Positions 1-6,112 of a stretch of DNA of 6,112 nt are shown one piece after another. This DNA comes from Staphylococcaceae bacterium UBA6286. Lineage in GTDB: Bacteria > Bacillota > Bacilli > Staphylococcales > Staphylococcaceae. Below the pieces are notes generated by a model, which did not search any database, was not told the origin of the DNA, and was given only the letters and a program-made list of their open reading frames with translations. Numbering within the stretch: position 1 is the stretch's first letter; each line of letters opens with the position of its first letter. Location: assembly GCA_002438305.1 (NCBI GenBank), contig DJUI01000105.1, positions 14,524 to 20,635 of the forward strand. Direction: 5' to 3'. A program made the translations under genes and the position numbers.

Positions 1-214
1 CATTCCTTTTGACGAGCAGAGTCCGTTCGTGACAAGCGGTATCCGCATCGGAACACCAGCCGTGACAACGCGCGGCTTCAAAGCACAGGAAATGAAAGAA
101 ATCGCTGATATTATCGCTGACGTCTTGAACGCTCCGGAGAATGAAGAAGTATTGGCACAGGCAAAGCAGAAAGTCACAGCATTGACAGACCGTTTCCCGC
201 TGTACGACAACTAA
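1..214 (+). CDS. glyA: Serine hydroxymethyltransferase, C-terminal end (5' truncated by window)
   Basis: Only the last 70 codons are present; the reading frame is open from base 2 to the TAA at 212-214, so the gene begins upstream of the window. The enzyme is a cytoplasmic PLP-dependent protein that converts serine and tetrahydrofolate to glycine and methylene-tetrahydrofolate. The visible part starts [17 protein letters not shown] and continues into TPAVTTRGF, the conserved C-terminal block of the family. The Arg in SGIRIG matches the arginine that binds the substrate carboxylate in characterised SHMTs (established knowledge, aligned by eye). The GTG at 29 that opens a short reading frame is an internal Val codon, not a start. 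The rest is the usual C-terminal small-domain tail ending in PLYDN. The upp gene follows after 36 nt with no terminator-like hairpin, so the two may share a transcript. Identity is secure despite the truncation. Confidence 0.95.
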   Translation, partial: IPFDEQSPFVTSGIRIGTPAVTTRGFKAQEMKEIADIIADVLNAPENEEVLAQAKQKVTALTDRFPLYDN

Positions 215-250
215 ACAGCAATGAACAGATTAAAGAAGTGAGGTGCATTT

Positions 251-880
251 ATGGGTAAAGTACATGTATTAGACCACCCATTGATTCAACATAAATTAAG
301 CTATATCCGAGATATAAATACAGGAACTAAAGAATTTCGTGAACTGGTCGATGAAGTCGGCATGCTGATGGCTTACGAAGTGTCACGTGACTTAGAACTA
401 CAGGATGTGACGATTGATACACCGGTAACAAGGATGACAGCAAAGCGCCTGTCAGGTAAGAAGGTAGCAGTCGTTCCTATTCTGCGCGCAGGACTCGGGA
501 TGACTGACAGCGTCTTGAAGATGATTCCAGCTGCACGTGTCGGCCATATCGGTCTATACCGTGACCCTGAAACATTGCAGCCGGTCGAATATTTCGCAAA
601 GCTGCCGCAGGATATTAAGGAGCGTGACTTTATCGTTGTCGATCCGATGCTTGCAACTGGCGGCTCTGCAATCGAGGCCATCAATTCCTTGAAGAAACGA
701 GGAGCGACGAAAATTCGCTTCATGTGTCTCATTGCTGCTCCAGAAGGCGTCAAACTGCTTGAAGAAGCGCACCCGGATGTTGATATTTACATCGCTGCAT
801 TAGATGAGAAGTTAGATGATCATGGTTATATCGTTCCTGGTCTCGGCGACGCAGGGGATCGACTGTTTGGTACGAAATAA
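251..880 (+). CDS. upp: Uracil phosphoribosyltransferase
   Basis: A complete 209-residue protein, the usual length for bacterial UPRTase. It makes UMP and pyrophosphate from uracil and PRPP in the cytoplasm, the main uracil salvage step. Visible motifs are PILRAGLGM (residues 76-84), the PRPP-binding loop [12 protein letters not shown] (129-140), and the C-terminal uracil-binding segment [16 protein letters not shown] (193-208). The N-terminal [18 protein letters not shown] is also typical. The ATG at 251 is preceded by a purine-rich GAAGTGAGGTG at 235-245 that serves as ribosome binding site, and the protein aligns with the family from its first residues. It lies 36 nt after glyA and 20 nt before the epimerase gene; I see no separate promoter or pyrimidine-responsive attenuator in the glyA-upp gap. 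Nothing is missing or odd. A 126-codon antisense reading frame inside it is a shadow. Confidence 0.98.
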   Translation: MGKVHVLDHPLIQHKLSYIRDINTGTKEFRELVDEVGMLMAYEVSRDLELQDVTIDTPVTRMTAKRLSGKKVAVVPILRAGLGMTDSVLKMIPAARVGHIGLYRDPETLQPVEYFAKLPQDIKERDFIVVDPMLATGGSAIEAINSLKKRGATKIRFMCLIAAPEGVKLLEEAHPDVDIYIAALDEKLDDHGYIVPGLGDAGDRLFGTK

Positions 881-900
881 TACTTAGGAGCTCTTAAACG

Positions 901-2040
901 ATGAAAAAAATTATGACGATTTTCGGCACACGACCTGAAGCCATCAAAATGGCGCCGCTTGTTCTGCAGCTTAAAAAAGACCCTGAACTTGAACCGATTG
1001 TAGTCGTGACAGCACAGCACCGTGAAATGCTGGACCAGGTGCTTGATATTTTTGATATCACACCGGATTATGACCTGGATATTATGAAGGCCGGACAGAC
1101 ATTGACTGAAGTGACTGCCCGCGTGCTGACAGGACTAGAGTCTGTCATTCAGGAAGCACAGCCGGATATGATTTTAGTGCATGGAGATACGACAACGACC
1201 TTTGCCGGCAGTCTTGCAGCACTCTATAATGAAGTGGCCATCGGTCACGTGGAAGCAGGCTTACGGACGTGGCAGAAATATTCCCCGTTCCCTGAAGAGA
1301 TGAACCGTCAGATGACTGGTGTATTAGCAGACCTGCATTTTGCGCCGACTGCTGAAGCGGCAGACAACTTACTGCGCGAAAATAAGCCGGCAGACCGCGT
1401 CGTTATCACAGGAAACACAGCAATCGATGCGCTGAAAACTACTGTTCAAGAAGATTATAAGAGCGATATCATTGAGCAGACAGACGAGAAGATCATACTG
1501 CTGACCGCTCACCGCAGAGAAAATATCGGGCAGCCGATGCATAATATTTTTAGAGCAGTACGCCGTATCGTCGATGAGCATGACGATGTCAAAGTCGTCT
1601 ATCCGATGCACAAAAATCCAAAAGTACGTGACATCGCTGGTCTATATTTAGCAGACCACAATCGTATCGAATTGATTGAGCCGCTCGACGTCATCGATTT
1701 CCATAACTTTGCGGCGAGAAGTCATTTCATCCTGACTGATTCAGGAGGCGTACAGGAGGAAGCACCGTCACTCGGTAAGCCGGTCATCGTACTGCGTGAT
1801 ACGACTGAACGCCCTGAAGGAGTAAAAGCAGGGACACTGAAACTTGCCGGCGTCGAAGAAGAAGCCATCTACAACTTGACCAATGAGCTGCTGACTGACG
1901 CATCTATCTATCAGGAAATGAGTCAGGCAAGCAACCCATACGGAGATGGCCGCACATCTGAACGGATTTGTGATCATATTAAATATTATTTTAACTTGAC
2001 AGAGTCAAAACCCGAACCATTCAAGGTAGAAGGAAAATAA
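901..2040 (+). CDS. mnaA: UDP-N-acetylglucosamine 2-epimerase (non-hydrolysing)
   Basis: A complete 379-residue enzyme of the non-hydrolysing UDP-GlcNAc 2-epimerase family (also called wecB), with a GT-B fold. It interconverts UDP-GlcNAc and UDP-ManNAc in the cytoplasm. In Gram-positives the product feeds the wall teichoic acid linkage unit and some capsules. Motifs by residue: FGTRPEAIKMAPL (8-20, with R11 and K16), QHREMLDQ (39-46, which overlaps the allosteric UDP-GlcNAc contacts known in the Bacillus anthracis enzyme), HGDTTTTFAGS (94-104, D96), GHVEAGLRT (115-123, E118), PEEMNRQ (131-137, E132), AHRREN (203-208) and TDSGGVQEEAP (279-289). These match the catalytic and substrate-binding positions of the family. 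The ATG has TAGGAG at 885-890 as ribosome binding site, 10 nt upstream. It sits 20 nt after upp, so it is probably cotranscribed with it. No strong terminator follows. Which polymer it serves cannot be told from this window. Confidence 0.96.
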   Translation: MKKIMTIFGTRPEAIKMAPLVLQLKKDPELEPIVVVTAQHREMLDQVLDIFDITPDYDLDIMKAGQTLTEVTARVLTGLESVIQEAQPDMILVHGDTTTTFAGSLAALYNEVAIGHVEAGLRTWQKYSPFPEEMNRQMTGVLADLHFAPTAEAADNLLRENKPADRVVITGNTAIDALKTTVQEDYKSDIIEQTDEKIILLTAHRRENIGQPMHNIFRAVRRIVDEHDDVKVVYPMHKNPKVRDIAGLYLADHNRIELIEPLDVIDFHNFAARSHFILTDSGGVQEEAPSLGKPVIVLRDTTERPEGVKAGTLKLAGVEEEAIYNLTNELLTDASIYQEMSQASNPYGDGRTSERICDHIKYYFNLTESKPEPFKVEGK

Positions 2041-2138
2041 TTTTATTCGATTTAAAACTTTTTTAACATATCGAGATATATGTGTCTAAAATGTGAACTA
2101 TTGGTGAAGAATTATTGTAGCTAGTTTTTCTGAGAGCA
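2041..2138. other. Upstream half of the mnaA-atpI intergenic region
   Basis: An AT-rich non-coding stretch upstream of the atp promoter. I find no convincing intrinsic terminator for mnaA: an all-A/T inverted repeat TTAAAA-CTT-TTTTAA (2052-2066) and a distant AACTA/TAGTT pair followed by five T (2096-2129) are both too weak to call. It contains a short palindrome ATATC-GA-GATAT (2068-2079). It also has three GTG cores exactly 11 bp apart (2082, 2093, 2104), the last two extended to GTGAA. These could be regulator sites, but no known consensus is matched well enough to name one. Confidence 0.4.
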
Positions 2139-2167
2139 TTGACACATATTTTACCCTATATTATTAT
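2139..2167 (+). promoter_or_regulatory. Predicted sigma-A promoter of the atp operon
   Basis: A perfect -35 hexamer TTGACA (2139-2144) is separated by 17 nt from TATTAT (2162-2167), which matches the -10 consensus at five of six positions. This is the best promoter-like site in the window and lies in its only sizeable gap. Transcription would start near 2173-2175, giving a leader of about 55 nt before atpI. The neighbouring AT-rich bases offer alternative -10 registers (for example 2159-2164), but their spacing is worse. Start site and activity are inferred. Confidence 0.8.
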
Positions 2168-2177
2168 AAACTTTGGA

Positions 2178-2193
2178 ATGAAACGGTTTTCAT
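2178..2193. promoter_or_regulatory. cre-like palindrome (possible CcpA operator) just after the predicted start site
   Basis: The 16-mer ATGAAA-CGGT-TTTCAT has perfect 6-bp inverted arms. Compared with the published cre consensus WTGAAARCGYTTWCWN it fits except at positions 7 and 8, where CG replaces RC, so the usual central CpG is displaced by one base. It lies about +5 to +20 from the predicted transcription start, a position where a bound repressor would block initiation or early elongation. Carbon catabolite control of the atp operon is inference; the same bases also form RNA hairpins with their neighbours. Confidence 0.4.
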
Positions 2194-2205
2194 CTCCATG
2201 AAAAC
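2186..2205 (+). repeat. Perfect 8-bp inverted repeat in the atpI leader
   Basis: GTTTTCAT (2186-2193) and ATGAAAAC (2198-2205) are perfectly complementary around a CTCC loop (2194-2197). In RNA this gives an eight-pair stem closed by a four-base loop, 6 nt before the atpI ribosome binding site AAAGGAG (2212-2218). The 5' arm can instead pair with ATGAAA at 2178-2183, and the 3' arm with TTTCA at 2208-2212, so the structure is mutually exclusive with two others. The loop CUCC is complementary to GGAG of the ribosome binding site. There is no T-run, so it is not a terminator. Confidence 0.6.
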
Positions 2206-2228
2206 TATTTCAAAGGAGACATAGTCCT

Positions 2229-2582
2229 ATGTCCGAATTCAAAACTTTTTTCAAGCTTTATCTGCAATACTTTCTCTACTTAATCCTCGCTGTCCTTGTT
2301 GTGTATTTGATGACAGGAAGCAGCTTTGCATTAGGATTAGTCATCGGCACTATCGCGTCAGCTTGCAGTGCCTTTGTGTGGCATCACTACCTTAATCGAG
2401 CGATTAACAGTGATTCGCTGCACATCTCAAGTGGCTCAGGTCTACGCTTTTTAATAGCAGTCATGGCCTGTCTCTTCTGGGTGCGATTTCCTGATGCCAT
2501 CAGCATTTATGGAATCGCATTTGGCCTCGCATTAACGTATGTGATGATCCTCATACATACATTCATCAGTTTGAAACACTAA
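2229..2582 (+). CDS. atpI: ATP synthase subunit I (AtpI-family membrane protein)
   Basis: A 117-residue, strongly hydrophobic protein at the head of the ATP synthase operon, the usual place of atpI. It has four likely membrane segments, at about residues 11-28, 32-51, 72-88 and 91-113, with a short polar loop near 55-70 (HHYLNRAINSDSLHISSGS). The family is poorly conserved. Members are reported to help c-ring assembly or act as small transport accessories, but the exact role here cannot be read from sequence. The start ATG has AAAGGAG at 2212-2218, 10 nt upstream. The protein begins with a short cytoplasmic-looking MSEFKTFFK. It is the first gene after the predicted promoter and is followed by atpB after 24 nt. 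No separate atpZ-like gene is present. The assignment rests on position, size and topology more than on diagnostic residues. Confidence 0.85.
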   Translation: MSEFKTFFKLYLQYFLYLILAVLVVYLMTGSSFALGLVIGTIASACSAFVWHHYLNRAINSDSLHISSGSGLRFLIAVMACLFWVRFPDAISIYGIAFGLALTYVMILIHTFISLKH

Positions 2583-3595
<1,013 letters not shown>

Positions 3596-3611
3596 TATAT
3601 AGAATCGTTAC

Positions 3612-3636
3612 GGCGAAGTCTGAAATAGATTTCGCC
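3612..3636 (+). repeat. Strong intercistronic stem-loop between atpE and atpF
   Basis: GGCGAAGTCTG (3612-3622) pairs with TAGATTTCGCC (3626-3636) around an AAA loop, an 11-pair stem with two G-U pairs and a G/C-rich base. No T-run follows (the next bases are ATTCATTT), so it is not a standard intrinsic terminator. It starts 16 nt after the atpE stop codon. A stable hairpin here could protect the 3' end of an atpE-containing processed message or reduce readthrough into atpF, tuning subunit stoichiometry. The structure is read from the sequence; the role is inference. Confidence 0.7.
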
Positions 3637-3650
3637 ATTCATTTATGAAT
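3637..3650 (+). repeat. Second small hairpin before atpF
   Basis: ATTCA (3637-3641) and TGAAT (3646-3650) form a five-pair A/T-rich stem with loop TTTA, immediately abutting the larger stem-loop at 3612-3636. On its own it is weak, but the two could stack coaxially. It leaves the atpF ribosome binding site (3663-3669) single-stranded. Confidence 0.4.
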
Positions 3651-3678
3651 ATAACTGCGGTGAAAGGAGCGTTAAGAC

Positions 3679-4203
3679 GTGAATTACTTTTTATTAGGTC
3701 ATGCTGCTGATACAGCAGCGACAGGTGTTCAATGGGGAACCATTGTTGTTACTTTACTTACATTTTTAATCTTACTTGCATTACTACGTAAATTTGCGTG
3801 GGGTCCACTTAAAAAAATCATGGACGATCGTCAAAATACAATCAATTCAGATATCGACAATGCAGCAGCTCAAAATGCAGACGCTAAGCGCTATGCAGAT
3901 GAAAACAAAGCATTGTTACAACGCACACAGACAGAAGTTCAAACGATTCTTGAAAATGCTAAAACTCAAGCGAAACGTGAACATGAAGAAATTCTTCATG
4001 CAGCAAACTCTAGAGCGAACAAGCTTGTAGAAGATGCTCAAGTTGAAATCGAAAATGAAAAACAGCGTGCAATTGCAGACATCAATGATCGTGTCGCAGA
4101 ACTTTCTGTATTGATTGCTTCTAAAGTCATCAATAAAGAAATCAATGAAGCTGACCAGCAGAACCTTGTGCGCCAGTTCATTCAAGAGGCAGGCGATAAA
4201 TAA
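3679..4203 (+). CDS. atpF: F1Fo ATP synthase subunit b
   Basis: A 174-residue peripheral-stalk subunit linking Fo to F1 through delta. A single N-terminal membrane helix (about residues 19-37, [16 protein letters not shown]) is followed by the conserved [15 protein letters not shown] (38-52). A long charged coiled-coil helix then runs to about residue 150, rich in Ala, Glu, Gln and Lys (for example [14 protein letters not shown]), and ends in a short tail [13 protein letters not shown] that binds delta. The length is typical of Firmicutes. The start is a GTG at 3679, chosen because AAAGGAG (3663-3669) lies 9 nt upstream and the protein then begins with the short periplasmic-side segment before the helix; the next in-frame ATG codons lie inside conserved sequence. 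Its stop overlaps the atpH start (TAATG). A hairpin-containing spacer of 83 nt separates it from atpE. Confidence 0.96.
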   Translation: MNYFLLGHAADTAATGVQWGTIVVTLLTFLILLALLRKFAWGPLKKIMDDRQNTINSDIDNAAAQNADAKRYADENKALLQRTQTEVQTILENAKTQAKREHEEILHAANSRANKLVEDAQVEIENEKQRAIADINDRVAELSVLIASKVINKEINEADQQNLVRQFIQEAGDK

Positions 4204-4736
4204 TGGTACATATCGCAAAAAAATACGCTGAGAGCTTATTCGAAGTCAGCCGTGATAACGGCGTCCAAGAAAGCGTTCATGCTGATTTACAGCAGATTAA
4301 ACAAGCAGTGAACGGCAGTAAAGCTTATCAGCTTTTTACAGAAGACCCTAAAGTATCGACAGATGCACGCATCCAATTCGTCAAAGATACATTCAACGGT
4401 GTCGATCAGCCATTGCTGAACTTGCTGCAGATACTTGCAGAGCGTAAACATTTGAATCTCGTGAGTGAAATCGCAGATAACTATGAATTTTATTACAATG
4501 AATACAATGAACAACAATATATGAAGGTTGAATCTGTCTATCCGTTATCCAGCGATGAACTAGACGCAATCGGTCAATCATTCATTAACCGAACAGGCTA
4601 CAAAAAGTTGCTGCTTGAGAATATCATCAATCCAGAATTGATCGGTGGTATCCGCGCAACGATTGGTACAACTGTCTATGACGGTTCAATCCAGAATGAG
4701 CTGAAACAAATCGAAAAATCATTTCACCAACAATAA
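4203..4736 (+). CDS. atpH: F1 ATP synthase subunit delta
   Basis: A complete 177-residue subunit of the peripheral stalk that joins the top of F1 (alpha N-termini) to subunit b. The N-terminal helical domain begins with the family hallmark IAKKYAESLFEVS (residues 4-16) and includes LLNLLQILAERKHLNLVSEIADNY (71-94, key residues L71, E79, R81). The C-terminal domain has the signature PELIGGIRATIGTTVYDGSI (144-163) followed by a final helix ELKQIEKSF. Length and both motifs match the OSCP/delta family. The ATG overlaps the last base of the atpF stop (TAATG). The upstream AAGAGG at 4184-4189 lies inside atpF and is somewhat distant (13 nt), so translational coupling to atpF is likely. atpA follows after 21 nt. 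Confidence 0.97.
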   Translation: MVHIAKKYAESLFEVSRDNGVQESVHADLQQIKQAVNGSKAYQLFTEDPKVSTDARIQFVKDTFNGVDQPLLNLLQILAERKHLNLVSEIADNYEFYYNEYNEQQYMKVESVYPLSSDELDAIGQSFINRTGYKKLLLENIINPELIGGIRATIGTTVYDGSIQNELKQIEKSFHQQ

Positions 4737-4742
4737 TATTTC

Positions 4743-4751
4743 TAAGGAGTG
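4743..4751 (+). promoter_or_regulatory. Ribosome binding site of atpA
   Basis: TAAGGAGTG lies in the 21-nt atpH-atpA gap, and its GGAG ends 8 nt before the ATG at 4758. It fixes the atpA start, since the protein aligns with the alpha family from its first residues ([13 protein letters not shown]). Confidence 0.8.
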
Positions 4752-4757
4752 ACATAA

Positions 4758-6112
<1,355 letters not shown>

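Noticed and set aside
373..753. 126-codon antisense reading frame within upp
   Set aside because: It lies wholly opposite a well-conserved gene, has no recognisable motif and no ribosome binding site context; it is a coding shadow.
1996..2008. Palindrome TTGAC-AGA-GTCAA inside the end of mnaA as an operator
   Set aside because: It is a short inverted repeat within coding sequence, matches no regulator consensus I can name, and lies far from the predicted promoter.
1996..2024. TTGACA hexamer near the end of mnaA as a second atp promoter
   Set aside because: At 17-nt spacing the -10 position reads ATTCAA, a poor match, and the hexamer encodes part of the epimerase tail.
2052..2066. TTAAAA-CTT-TTTTAA as an intrinsic terminator for mnaA
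   Set aside because: The stem is all A/T with a three-base loop, and the T-rich tract is part of the stem instead of following it; it would be too unstable.
2092..2108. TGTGA-type site for a CRP/FNR or Rex regulator
   Set aside because: The two GTGAA cores are direct, not inverted, and no TCACA half-site is present.
3612..3650. atpE-atpF hairpin as a transcription terminator
   Set aside because: No uridine tract follows the stem, and the essential genes atpF, atpH and atpA continue in the same operon without an obvious new promoter.

Overview
The window is an ordinary housekeeping block from a low-to-moderate-GC Firmicute, read entirely on the + strand: glyA (3' end) - upp - mnaA/wecB - [promoter] - atpI - atpB - atpE - atpF - atpH - atpA (3' end missing). 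A UDP-GlcNAc 2-epimerase between upp and the F1Fo ATP synthase operon is, from general knowledge, a gene order of Staphylococcaceae and Listeria. The protein sequences look staphylococcal, but base composition is richer in G+C than typical Staphylococcus. Macrococcus or a related Staphylococcaceae genus is my best guess, as inference only.

Positions 1-2040 carry three metabolic genes with short gaps (36 and 20 nt) and no visible terminators: serine hydroxymethyltransferase (one-carbon units and glycine), uracil phosphoribosyltransferase (uracil salvage) and the epimerase that makes UDP-ManNAc for cell-surface polymers. Positions 2041-2228 are the only substantial non-coding gap. It holds a near-consensus sigma-A promoter (TTGACA, 17 nt, TATTAT). 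Just downstream is a dense set of ATGAAA/TTTCAT inverted repeats, which could be a CcpA (cre-like) operator, an RNA leader structure controlling atpI translation, or both.

Positions 2229-6112 hold the ATP synthase operon: atpI (assembly or accessory membrane protein), Fo subunits a (atpB), c (atpE) and b (atpF), then F1 subunits delta (atpH) and alpha (atpA). Gene spacing is tight (atpF and atpH overlap by 1 nt), except for two structured spacers flanking atpE. An A/U-rich stretch with a near-perfect Shine-Dalgarno precedes it, and two tandem hairpins follow it. This fits the need for many c subunits per complex. The remaining operon genes (gamma, beta, epsilon) presumably follow outside the window.

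I see no mobile elements, CRISPR arrays, tRNA or rRNA genes, or obviously novel gene system. The points worth a second look are regulatory: the atp promoter/leader and the atpE-flanking spacers.
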